The notes: generated from the sequence alone by a model not told the origin. A DNA stretch of 6,209 nt from Hyphomicrobiales bacterium (GCA_016201085.1 JACQDO010000322.1:1-6209), one strand, 5' to 3'. Positions 1-5,840 are shown, numbered from the stretch's first letter. Translations and numbers: made by a program.

Positions 1-297
1 GCCAAGCCGATGCAACATCGCGTACCGAAACAGGTTTGCATGCAGTGAGGGACTGCCAGCGCCGAAGCCGCTCTGGTAGTGCATAACACGGTCGGTCGGC
101 CAAATCTCATTGGCATCACGGCGAAGCACCCCGGCCGGGAGCACAAGATTCGCATCGTAGCAAAAAACCTCGACAGCGTGCCCACGATCAACGAAGCTAC
201 TCAGGCACAGTCCTTGATACGGACTCAATGGTTTACCATGCCAAAATGCCCTAACGGTTTGTTCGGGAGGACTAGCCAATTCATTGCTCAGGGTCAT
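1..297 (-). CDS. Partial DXD-type sugar transferase (N-terminal 99 residues)
   Basis: Reading the minus strand from the ATG at 297 gives 99 codons without a stop, running off the left edge of the window. The protein carries FWHGKPLSPYQGLCLSSFVD (residues 18-37), then RGHAVEVFCYD (38-48), LRRDANEIWP (58-67) and HANLFRYAMLHRLG (86-99). This order matches the start of the glycosyltransferases with a DXD sugar-binding region (Gly_transf_sug / OCH1-like and capsular sugar transferases). In that family 'SNLFRYxLLxxxGG' directly precedes the metal-binding DXD, which would lie just outside the window. A purine-rich GGGAGAGAG lies 5 bases upstream of the ATG, and an in-frame stop further upstream has no other usual start codon after it, so the start is well supported. 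The likely role is transfer of a nucleotide-sugar residue to a surface glycan in the cytoplasm; donor and acceptor cannot be told. It is divergent from the damaged methyltransferase-glycosyltransferase gene, so both probably belong to one glycan locus. Confidence 0.8.
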   Translation of the reverse strand, partial: MTLSNELASPPEQTVRAFWHGKPLSPYQGLCLSSFVDRGHAVEVFCYDANLVLPAGVLRRDANEIWPTDRVMHYQSGFGAGSPSLHANLFRYAMLHRLG

Positions 298-302
298 TAA
301 AT

Positions 303-311
303 CTCTCTCCC
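303..311 (-). promoter_or_regulatory. Ribosome binding site of the minus-strand sugar transferase
   Basis: On the minus strand this reads GGGAGAGAG and ends 5 bases before the ATG at 297. It is the only Shine-Dalgarno-like stretch near this start and fixes the beginning of the partial gene. Confidence 0.5.
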
Positions 312-361
312 GCGCCGCTGCGCCAATCCGCGCTTAGGACAAGCTCAGCTGCTGCACGCCT

Positions 362-587
362 ATGATCAATAACATACCTGCCGCAGATTTGGGGGGATCG
401 CCGGACGCATACACGCTGGCCACGATCCTGGCGGCACGCACCGAAGCAAATGCAATAATCTATATCGGCGGCGAGACCAAGCCGCATACGAGGGCATGGA
501 ATTTGGATTGGCACCGAGCTAGAGAGCGGGCAATCGCTTCACGTCGAAGAAACTGAATTTAATAGATCAATCGTCGTCTGCGCAAAT
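362..587 (+). pseudogene. Remnant of the N-terminal methyltransferase half of a methyltransferase-glycosyltransferase fusion
   Basis: Two frames hold pieces of one SAM-dependent methyltransferase. In the frame starting at ATG 362 the text YTLATILAARTEANAIIYIGG resembles the helix and motif I that begin such domains (usually IxDIGCGxG). Here the glycine-rich loop is degraded: IYIGGET lacks the usual acidic residue and the GCG. In the +1 frame, open from 459 and joining the downstream glycosyltransferase frame, GIWIGTELESG (about 495-527) and NRSIVVCANVLERFRDP (561-611) resemble the later parts of the fold (G-W-I-x-x-DLE and VVCADVIEHLxDP). The expected 35 or so residues between the two parts are reduced to about 15 and the frame changes. 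The simplest reading is an out-of-frame deletion between about 475 and 500. The short divergent gap at 298-361 shows no clear promoter. That this is decay, and not a natural short protein, is an inference. Confidence 0.6.
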
Positions 588-1715
588 GTGTTAGAACGCT
601 TCCGCGATCCGAGTTCTATACTTACTTTTATATCGAACGTCGCACCGCGGGCACGGGCCATCATCATCACCACGCCGGACAGGGATGTGGTGCGGGGGCT
701 CGACCATGGCTCGCAGAAAGACCCGTCGCGTGTTCACGCATGGAATAGTGCTGAATTTGAGCGGCTACTTCACGCACGGCACCTTCATCCAACCTTCCTG
801 GGCCTTACTGGCGGTAACATCCTTAATCCTGTTCGAGATACAATCCTCGCCGTCCTGGATCGCTACTCCGTGGAAGCTGCACCGCCGGTACCGGACGATT
901 TTCACCCGCTTGCGATCATTGCGACCTACAATGACCGGGATTTCGTTTTGCAGGTTGTTGGCGACCTCCTTGAGGATGGTATCGACGTCCACGTGCTGGA
1001 TAACTGGTCCACGGACGACACGTTTGAGCAGTTGCGTGGACTTGCGAGTTCATCGGGTGGCTTGAAGCTCGAACGTTTCCCGGCCACCGGGCCGACCCGG
1101 TATTTTGAATGGCACGCTATCCTTGAACGGAAGGAAGAGATAGCCGCGCAATTTCCCAATCGATGGGTGATGCATCAGGACAGCGATGAACTGCGGCGAT
1201 CGCCTTGGCCCGACATCTCGATGCGCGCAGGCCTCCACATCGCCGAGCGAATGGGATTCAACGCAATAGATTTCACGGTATGCGATTTCCGCCCAATCGA
1301 TGACAGCTTCACGGCTGGGATGAAACCGGAGACAGCATTCCGTTTTTTCGAGTTCGGCAGACGTCCGGGCCAATTCCTTCAGGTCAAAGCGTGGCGCCAA
1401 GGCACGGAACGCATAGAACTTGCCACCAGTGGAGGTCACCAGGCAGAATTTCCGGGAAGGAGGATATTCCCGTACAATTTTTTGCTAAAACATTATCAGT
1501 TTCGTAGCCCCACACATGCAAGGCAGAAGGTGCTTGAGCGCCGCACGCGCTTCTCGCCGCATGAGCGAGCGAACGGATGGCACACTCATTACGACAACTT
1601 TACCAATAACCATCCATTCTTGTGGCGCCCGTCTGAACTAATTGAGTTTGACGAGAAAGAGACACGTCGAAGGTTCCTCACCAAATTGATCGCGGGCATT
1701 GATATTGCGCGCTGA
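588..1715 (+). CDS. Family-2-like glycosyltransferase, N-terminally truncated fusion protein
   Basis: This is a 375-residue reading frame. Residues 1 to about 95 are the end of a class I methyltransferase (VxERFRDP, then AIIITTPDRD at 24-33 and HAWNSAEFERLL at 50-61). From residue 108 a glycosyltransferase domain begins: LAIIATYNDRDF (108-119), a nucleotide-binding strand VLDNWSTDDTF (136-146), and HQDSDE at 196-201, the likely DXD metal and sugar-phosphate site. AIDFTVCDFRP (226-236) and LKHYQFRS (300-307) follow. The GTG at 588 is the first usual start codon in this frame, but it has no Shine-Dalgarno sequence and lies in the middle of the methyltransferase homology. The frame is open upstream to 459. 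It may therefore be the surviving part of a broken gene and not a translated protein. If expressed, the glycosyltransferase half looks intact and would act on a surface or exported glycan. The 42 bases to the convergent prfC hold only a weak 5-bp hairpin. Confidence 0.65.
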   Translation: MLERFRDPSSILTFISNVAPRARAIIITTPDRDVVRGLDHGSQKDPSRVHAWNSAEFERLLHARHLHPTFLGLTGGNILNPVRDTILAVLDRYSVEAAPPVPDDFHPLAIIATYNDRDFVLQVVGDLLEDGIDVHVLDNWSTDDTFEQLRGLASSSGGLKLERFPATGPTRYFEWHAILERKEEIAAQFPNRWVMHQDSDELRRSPWPDISMRAGLHIAERMGFNAIDFTVCDFRPIDDSFTAGMKPETAFRFFEFGRRPGQFLQVKAWRQGTERIELATSGGHQAEFPGRRIFPYNFLLKHYQFRSPTHARQKVLERRTRFSPHERANGWHTHYDNFTNNHPFLWRPSELIEFDEKETRRRFLTKLIAGIDIAR

Positions 1716-1757
1716 TATAATGGGTCGCTATTCGACCGCTCATGAAGAGGCATTGCC

Positions 1758-3395
1758 CTAAGCGGCAGCCACACCTTTGTTCTTCACGTCCTTGATGTCG
1801 GTGAAGACGATGCCGGGGCTGCGCTCGCGCGTATAGTCGAGAATGAACTGGTTGCGCGCCATGAACACGCGGTCGCCGTCGAGGTCCTCGGCGACGCTGG
1901 AATAGTTGGCCGACACGAAGTCGTCGAGCTTCCTGGCCTCGGCGCAGGCGATCCAGCGCGCCAGTTGAAACTCCGGCGTCTCGAAATCGATGTCGAGGCC
2001 GTATTCGCCGGAGAGCCGGTCTTTCAGCACGTCGAGCTGCAAGGGGCCGACCACGCCGACCAGCGCGGGGGCGCCGTCGAGCGGGCGGAACACCTGCACC
2101 ACGCCCTCCTCCGCCATTTGTTGCAGCGCCTCTTTCAGCTTCTTGGCCTTCATCGGATCGCCGAGCTTGACGCGACGGAGGATTTCCGGCGCGAAATTCG
2201 GCACGCCCAAGAAGGCAATCTCCTCGCCCTCGGTCAGCGTGTCGCCGATGCGCAGCGTGCCGTGATTGGGAATGCCGACCACGTCGCCGGCATAGGCCTC
2301 GTCCGCCACCGTGCGGTCCTGCGCGAAGAAGAATTGCGGCGCCGACAACGTCATCGGCTTGCCGGTGCGCACCAGCTTCGCCTTCATGCCGCGGCGCAGC
2401 TTGCCGGAACACAGCCGCGCGAAGGCGATGCGGTCGCGGTGATTGGGATCCATGTTGGCCTGGATCTTGAAGACGAAGGCGGTCATGGAATTTTCGTGCG
2501 CGTCAATGGTGCGCTTGTCGGAGACCTGCGCGCGCGGCGGCGGCGCCACCTGGCCGAGCGCGTCGAGCAAATCCTTGACGCCGAAATTCTTCAAGGCCGA
2601 ACCGAAGAACACCGGCGTCAGGTGGCCCTCGCGGAACGAGGCGAAGTCGAACGGCCGGCAGGCCTCCTTCACCAGCGCCAGCTCCTCGGCGATGGCGGCG
2701 GCATCGAGCATCGGATTTTTCGCGGCCAGCGCCGGCAAATCGAGCGGCTGCGGCGCGACCGTCTTGCCGTCCTCGGTGAGCAGCCGCATCTGGCCGGTCG
2801 CCAGATCGTAGGTGCCGGCGAAATCGCGGCCGCGCCCAATGGGCCAGGTCAACGGCGCGGTGTCGAGCGCCAGCGTCTTCTCGATCTCGTCCAGCAGTTC
2901 GAACGGATCGCGGCTCTCGCGGTCCAGCTTGTTGATGAAGGTGACGATGGGGATGTCGCGCAGCCGGCAGACCTCGAACAGCTTGCGGGTGCGCGCCTCG
3001 ATGCCCTTGGCGGCGTCGATCACCATCACCGCCGAGTCGACGGCGGTCAGCGTGCGATAGGTGTCCTCGGAGAAGTCCTCGTGGCCGGGCGTGTCGAGCA
3101 GGTTGAACACGCGGCCGTCGTAGTCGAAGGTCATCACCGAGGTGACCACCGAAATGCCGCGCTCGCGCTCGATCGCCATCCAGTCGGAGCGGGTCGAGCG
3201 GCGGTCGCGCTTGGCCTTGACCTGGCCGGCGAGGTTGATGGCGCCGCCGAACAGCAGCAGCTTCTCGGTGAGCGTGGTCTTGCCGGCGTCCGGGTGCGAG
3301 ATGATGGCAAAGGTGCGCCGGCGCTCGACCTGGGTAGCGAGCGGCGTATTCGGGATCGATTCGGCGGGGGCCAGCGCGACGTTCATGGGGCGCAT
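1758..3395 (-). CDS. prfC: Peptide chain release factor 3 (RF3, translational GTPase)
   Basis: RF3 is a GTPase that removes RF1 and RF2 from the ribosome after termination. The 545 residues cover the full family length. The G motifs are in order: SHPDAGKTT (33-41, P-loop), ERERGISV (76-83, switch I), DTPGHEDF (101-108, with catalytic His105), NKLD (155-158) and SALK (266-269). The central domain (about 300-395) and the RF3 C-terminal domain (LGVPNFAPEILRRV at 396-409, VVQVFRPLDG at 432-441, GVVGPLQLDVLKDRL at 447-461) follow. The peptide HPDAGKTT and the C-terminal domain separate it from EF-G and LepA. The start is uncertain: ATG 3395 gives the longest form, ATG 3386 (residue 4) is equally possible, and neither has a clear Shine-Dalgarno sequence. 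It lies downstream of arsC on the same strand but 200 bp away, across a repeat element, so a shared transcript is not assured. The long plus-strand frame opposite it is a GC-driven shadow. Confidence 0.97.
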   Translation of the reverse strand: MRPMNVALAPAESIPNTPLATQVERRRTFAIISHPDAGKTTLTEKLLLFGGAINLAGQVKAKRDRRSTRSDWMAIERERGISVVTSVMTFDYDGRVFNLLDTPGHEDFSEDTYRTLTAVDSAVMVIDAAKGIEARTRKLFEVCRLRDIPIVTFINKLDRESRDPFELLDEIEKTLALDTAPLTWPIGRGRDFAGTYDLATGQMRLLTEDGKTVAPQPLDLPALAAKNPMLDAAAIAEELALVKEACRPFDFASFREGHLTPVFFGSALKNFGVKDLLDALGQVAPPPRAQVSDKRTIDAHENSMTAFVFKIQANMDPNHRDRIAFARLCSGKLRRGMKAKLVRTGKPMTLSAPQFFFAQDRTVADEAYAGDVVGIPNHGTLRIGDTLTEGEEIAFLGVPNFAPEILRRVKLGDPMKAKKLKEALQQMAEEGVVQVFRPLDGAPALVGVVGPLQLDVLKDRLSGEYGLDIDFETPEFQLARWIACAEARKLDDFVSANYSSVAEDLDGDRVFMARNQFILDYTRERSPGIVFTDIKDVKNKGVAAA

Positions 3396-3470
3396 GTGGC
3401 AGGGAAAGCGGGCAGGATCAAGGGGTCATCGGCCTCATGGTGAGGAGCGCCGAAGGCGCGTCTCGAACAC

Positions 3471-3496
3471 CACAAGTCGGCTATAGCCGACTTGTG
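3471..3496. repeat. Perfect 26-bp palindrome inside the composite repeat
   Basis: CACAAGTCGGCTA at 3471-3483 is followed immediately by its exact reverse complement TAGCCGACTTGTG at 3484-3496, with no spacer. It could form a cruciform or an RNA hairpin, or be a site for a dimeric protein. It sits in the left half of the larger element. Confidence 0.85.
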
Positions 3497-3507
3497 CGAT
3501 GTTAAAT

Positions 3508-3533
3508 CCGAGCTCGGGTAACCCCGAGATCGG
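3508..3533. repeat. 11-bp stem hairpin with one mismatch inside the composite repeat
   Basis: CCGAGCTCGGG (3508-3518), loop TAAC (3519-3522) and CCCGAGATCGG (3523-3533) pair over 11 positions with a single G/A mismatch. There is no T-run next to it on either strand, so it is not a classical Rho-independent terminator. Confidence 0.65.
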
Positions 3534-3595
3534 TGGCCGCCCCATCCTTCGAGACGGGCGCTGCGCGCCCTCCTCAGGATGAGGCGGATTATGCG

Positions 3596-3943
3596 CTAAA
3601 TAAGCTTGTCGTATTCGTCCGGCTTGAACCCGACCAGCAGCCTGCCGCCGGCAAGTTCCAGCACCGGGCGCTTGATCATTGACGGCTGCTTGAGCATCAG
3701 TGCGATCGCCTTTTTCTCGGTGACGGCTTCTTTGTCCTTGTCGGGCAATTTCTTGAAGGTGAGGCCGGCGCGGTTGATGAGCGTTTCCCAGCCGGCTTTC
3801 TTCGCCCAGCCTTCCAGCTTCTCGCGCTCGATACCTTTGGTTTTGTAATCGTGGAAATCGTAGTCGACGTCCTGCTTGTCGAGCCAGGCGCGCGCCTTCT
3901 TCATGGTGTCGCAGTTCTTGATGCCGTAGATGGTGATGGGCAT
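3596..3943 (-). CDS. ArsC/Spx-family thioredoxin-fold protein (YffB type)
   Basis: This is a 115-residue protein of the ArsC-like reductase family, closest in pattern to E. coli YffB. It opens with ITIYGIKNCDT (3-13), where Cys11 in a C-x-x-T arrangement is the presumed redox residue. FHDYKTKGI (30-38), GWETLINRAGLTFKKLP (51-67) and IKRPVLE (90-96) follow; Arg92 corresponds to the anion-binding arginine of ArsC. The family folds like glutaredoxin; some members reduce arsenate with glutathione, but YffB-type proteins have no settled substrate, so I do not call it an arsenate reductase. The frame could be extended to ATG 3973, but family alignment begins at residue 2-3 of the form starting at 3943, and a strong GGAAGGAAG lies just before that ATG. 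It is divergent from the gst-tetR operon with about 146 bp between the starts; a thiol-redox theme on both sides is suggestive but not proof of a link. Confidence 0.88.
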   Translation of the reverse strand: MPITIYGIKNCDTMKKARAWLDKQDVDYDFHDYKTKGIEREKLEGWAKKAGWETLINRAGLTFKKLPDKDKEAVTEKKAIALMLKQPSMIKRPVLELAGGRLLVGFKPDEYDKLI

Positions 3944-3945
3944 GG

Positions 3946-3954
3946 CTTCCTTCC
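3946..3954 (-). promoter_or_regulatory. Ribosome binding site that fixes the arsC-like start
   Basis: The minus strand reads GGAAGGAAG, ending two bases before the ATG at 3943, with its AAGGA core at a usable distance. It argues for the start at 3943 over the longer options at 3958 and 3973. Confidence 0.6.
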
Positions 3955-4012
3955 GCATCGGCAAATCAACCAACTATCCTCCAAATTATCGGATCAATAA
4001 AGCAGTGCGCTC

Positions 4013-4041
4013 TTGACAGATTTGGGCATGCGTCCTATTTA
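4013..4041 (+). promoter_or_regulatory. Sigma-70-like promoter of the gst-tetR-ycII-tag operon
   Basis: TTGACA at 4013-4018 is a perfect -35 match. After a 17-base spacer, TATTTA at 4036-4041 serves as the -10 box. The expected transcription start is about 4048, leaving a leader of about 40 bases before the ATG at 4090. The promoter is embedded in the twin repeats described separately, as expected for a repressed promoter. Confidence 0.65.
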
Positions 4042-4058
4042 TTAGGGCAAGCGTCCTA
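4022..4058. promoter_or_regulatory. Twin 16-bp repeats, probable TetR-family operators
   Basis: GGGCATGCGTCCTATT (4024-4039) and GGGCAAGCGTCCTATT (4045-4060) differ at one base and start exactly 21 bp apart, two helical turns. Shifted by two bases, each forms an imperfect inverted repeat: TTGGGCATGCGTCCTA (4022-4037) and TAGGGCAAGCGTCCTA (4043-4058), with TAGGnC and GnCCTA as arms. The first covers the spacer and the start of the -10 box and the second covers the likely transcription start. This geometry suits two repressor dimers on one face of the DNA. The natural candidate is the TetR protein encoded in the same operon; binding itself is inferred. Confidence 0.6.
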
Positions 4059-4089
4059 TTCGTTCCGTACCAGACCCCTGGAGAGCGCC

Positions 4090-4845
4090 ATGCCTGCACC
4101 CATTGAAGTCTTCTTATGGGCAACGCCCAACAGCTGGAAAATCACAATCGCCCTGGAGGAAATGGAGCTGCCCTACGTCGCTCGGCCGGTGGCGATTGGC
4201 AAAGGGGAGCAATTCAAGTCGGAGTTCCTGGCGATTTCTCCGAATAACCGCGTGCCTGCGATCATTGATCCGGAAGGTCCGAACGGAACGCCTATTTCCG
4301 TATTCGAGTCGGGCGCCATTCTGCATTATCTCGGGCGCAAGACCGGTAAGTTCTATCCAACGGATGAACATGGGCGGGTGGAGGTGGAGCAATGGTTATT
4401 CTGGCAGATGGCCGGCGTGGGACCGATGTTCGGACAAGCCAGTCACTTCCGGAATTATGCACCAAACCTCGTCGATGATCCGGTCAAAATTGAGTACTCG
4501 ACGAAGCGGTACGATAATGAAGTGAATCGGCTGCTTGGCGTTCTTGACCGGCGGCTGACCAACCGGACTTTCGTCGCCGGTGAATACTCGATTGCTGACA
4601 TGGCACTTTACCCGTGGGTCGTGTATGCGCGCGGCTTGGGCCAGGACATGAGCGCGTTCGCTCGTGTCGAGACTTGGCTCGATCGCATAACCGCTCGGCC
4701 CGCCGTTCAAAGAGCAATGGCCGTCGGCGCCGATCTGCAGGGTCCACCACCTGCTCGCGGCAGCGAAGAGCAGCGTGAATTTGCGACGGCTTTGTTTGGT
4801 CAAACTGCCGCGAGCGTCGCCGCAGTCTCATCACGACAGGGCTAA
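4090..4845 (+). CDS. Nu-class-like glutathione S-transferase / disulfide-bond oxidoreductase
   Basis: This 251-residue cytoplasmic protein resembles E. coli YfcG and YghU. The thioredoxin-like N-terminal domain has ATPNSWKITIALEEMELPY (11-29), with Thr12 and Asn14 where Nu-class enzymes bind glutathione. ISPNNRVPAIID (49-60) carries the cis-proline Pro56, and VFESGAILHYLGRKTG (71-86) has the Glu-Ser that binds the gamma-glutamyl group. The helical C-terminal domain has QWLFWQMAGVGPMFGQASHF (101-120), typical of this class, and the N-capping box SIAD (167-170). Nu-class members reduce disulfides and organic hydroperoxides with glutathione and conjugate some electrophiles; the substrate here is unknown. 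About 30 residues after 218 are a low-complexity tail longer than in YfcG. GGAGAG at 4080-4085 precedes the ATG. It is the first gene of the operon behind the repeat-bearing promoter; tetR follows after 27 bp. Confidence 0.9.
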   Translation: MPAPIEVFLWATPNSWKITIALEEMELPYVARPVAIGKGEQFKSEFLAISPNNRVPAIIDPEGPNGTPISVFESGAILHYLGRKTGKFYPTDEHGRVEVEQWLFWQMAGVGPMFGQASHFRNYAPNLVDDPVKIEYSTKRYDNEVNRLLGVLDRRLTNRTFVAGEYSIADMALYPWVVYARGLGQDMSAFARVETWLDRITARPAVQRAMAVGADLQGPPPARGSEEQREFATALFGQTAASVAAVSSRQG

Positions 4846-4872
4846 CACCTTTTGGACGGAAATGGCGAATTC

Positions 4873-5493
4873 ATGAGCGTCAGGACAACGAGAGATCACA
4901 TTGTCGAGTCGGCTGACCGGTTGTTCTACCAACAGGGTTACGAACACACCTCGTTTTCGGACATCGCGGACGCCGTTCGGATATCGCGCGGCAATTTTTA
5001 CTATCATTTCAAAACCAAGGACGAGATTCTGGACGCCGTGATCGATGCGCGTCTGGCCAGTACCCGGAAAATGCTGGAGCAATGGGAAAGCGAAGACAAA
5101 CACCCTGCCGATCGCATCCGCAGCTTCATCCATATGATGATCACAAACCGGGCTGACATCAAACGTTACGGCTGCCCGGTCGGCACGCTGTGCGGCGAAC
5201 TGGCGAAGCTCAATCATGCCTCACAAGCCGAGGCAAACAAGCTATTTACGCTGTTTCGAACCTGGTTGCGCAGGCAATTCACGCTGCTCGGCCACGAGGC
5301 AGACGCCGACGCGCTGGCGATGCATCTTCTCGCCCGCAGCCAGGGTGTCGCCACACTGGCAAGCGCCTTTCATGATGAGAAGTTCATCAAGCAGGAAGTA
5401 CAGCAGATGTGCGACTGGCTGAGATCATGCACGGAAAGCGCCGCGCGACATGCACACGACGAGCATGGAGCCGACGAGCGCGTGAGACGCTAA
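4873..5493 (+). CDS. TetR/AcrR-family transcriptional repressor with possible thiol sensor
   Basis: The N-terminal domain is a classic TetR helix-turn-helix: RDHIVESADRLFYQQGYEHT (residues 7-26), then FSDIADAVRISRGNFYYHF (28-46) and KTKDEIL (47-53). The remainder is an all-helical dimerisation and ligand domain. It holds YGCPVGTLCGEL (99-110), with Cys101 and Cys107, and two further cysteines at 180 and 186. Cys101 lies at about the same place as the reactive cysteine of NemR, a TetR repressor that responds to electrophiles and hypochlorous acid, so a thiol switch is a reasonable guess. I chose ATG 4873 (206 residues) because family homology begins just after it; a TTG at 4852 would add seven residues and neither start has a strong Shine-Dalgarno. 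The gene sits 27 bp after gst and 16 bp before ycII, so it is probably cotranscribed and autoregulated through the paired repeats upstream of gst. Confidence 0.9.
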   Translation: MSVRTTRDHIVESADRLFYQQGYEHTSFSDIADAVRISRGNFYYHFKTKDEILDAVIDARLASTRKMLEQWESEDKHPADRIRSFIHMMITNRADIKRYGCPVGTLCGELAKLNHASQAEANKLFTLFRTWLRRQFTLLGHEADADALAMHLLARSQGVATLASAFHDEKFIKQEVQQMCDWLRSCTESAARHAHDEHGADERVRR

Positions 5494-5496
5494 CGT

Positions 5497-5505
5497 GGGA
5501 GGGAG
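5497..5505 (+). promoter_or_regulatory. Ribosome binding site that fixes the YCII start
   Basis: GGGAGGGAG lies 4 bases before ATG 5510. It overlaps the GTG at 5495 that would be an alternative start, so the ATG at 5510 is the better choice. Confidence 0.6.
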
Positions 5506-5509
5506 TCAG

Positions 5510-5797
5510 ATGTTTGTGATACTACTTAAATTTTCCCGTAATAAAGGCCAAGCCAGCCAATTCATGGAAGGCCACAAGGAATGGATCAAACGCGGTTTTG
5601 ATGACGGCGTGTTTTTGTTGGTCGGCAATCTTCAGCCGAACTTGGGCGGTGGCATTGTGGCACACAATACGTCGCTGTCTGATCTTCAAAGCAGAGTGAA
5701 CGACGATCCGTTCGTCGCGGAAAATATTGTAAGCGCGGAGATTCTTGAGATCGCGCCAGCGAGAGCCGATGAGCGGCTAGAATTTCTGCTCGGCTGA
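5510..5797 (+). CDS. YCII-family small protein
   Basis: This 95-residue protein has the YCII (YciI-like, ferredoxin-fold) pattern: MFVILLKFS (1-9), FMEGHKEWIKRGFDDGVFLLVGNLQP (18-43), GGGIVAHNTSLSDL (46-59) and the conserved DPFV (66-69). His22 and Asp66 are the pair proposed as an active site in the family. Related proteins include dehydrochlorinase-like enzymes and uncharacterised stand-alone domains, so the reaction here is unknown. The frame can be extended to GTG 5495, but a strong Shine-Dalgarno lies between the two. It starts 16 bp after tetR and ends 43 bp before tag. In this setting it may process a product of electrophile detoxification, which is an inference from context only. Confidence 0.85.
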   Translation: MFVILLKFSRNKGQASQFMEGHKEWIKRGFDDGVFLLVGNLQPNLGGGIVAHNTSLSDLQSRVNDDPFVAENIVSAEILEIAPARADERLEFLLG

Positions 5798-5840
5798 ACA
5801 GCATCCGCTCCGCCGTTTCGGCGCGAGGACACTCGATCAC

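Larger units (their letters stand above)
3431..3585. repeat. Composite palindromic intergenic repeat element
   Basis: The two ends are inverted copies of one another. The left arm is 3432-3467; the right arm, 3548-3585, read in reverse complement shares GCCTCATnnTGAGGAG, then a short GC hairpin, then GTCTCGAA. Each arm also folds on itself. On the left CCTCA/TGAGG is at 3433-3445 and GCGCC-GAA-GGCGC at 3447-3459. On the right GGGCGC-TGC-GCGCCC is at 3556-3570 and CCTCA/TGAGG at 3572-3584. Between the arms lie a perfect 26-bp palindrome and a further hairpin. Arms of this sort (TTCGAGACGC...CTCCTCAGGATGAGG) are, from memory, frequent between genes in Bradyrhizobium and Rhodopseudomonas. The element fills most of the gap between arsC and prfC, beginning about 10 bases after the arsC stop. 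It may serve as a terminator or RNA-stabilising structure for arsC; it encodes no protein. Confidence 0.75.

Noticed and set aside
79..300. 73-codon plus-strand open frame at the left edge
   Set aside because: The opposite strand encodes a recognisable sugar transferase with a start and a ribosome binding site; this frame shows no family pattern.
281..514. 77-codon minus-strand open frame
   Set aside because: It overlaps both the start of the sugar transferase and the methyltransferase remnant and has no domain pattern or ribosome binding site that I could see.
1050..1439. 129-codon minus-strand open frame within the glycosyltransferase
   Set aside because: It is antisense to the conserved glycosyltransferase motifs, including the DXD site, and has no recognisable features.
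1723..1737. Hairpin GGTCG-CTATT-CGACC between the convergent glycosyltransferase and prfC, considered as a terminator
   Set aside because: The stem is only 5 bp and there is no T-run after it on either strand; too weak to call.
1678..2412. 244-codon minus-strand open frame overlapping the end of prfC
   Set aside because: It lies in another frame of the same strand as prfC, is arginine-rich and has no motifs; prfC accounts for the coding signal.
1965..3443. 492-codon plus-strand open frame opposite prfC
   Set aside because: It is antisense to a complete prfC with all GTPase motifs. Its product is dominated by R, H, G, A, Q and L without recognisable domains, as expected for a shadow of a GC-rich gene.
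5811..5823. Hairpin CGCCG-TTT-CGGCG between ycII and tag, considered as a terminator
   Set aside because: The stem is 5 bp with no following T-run, and it may simply reflect GC-rich sequence; it does not argue against cotranscription of tag.
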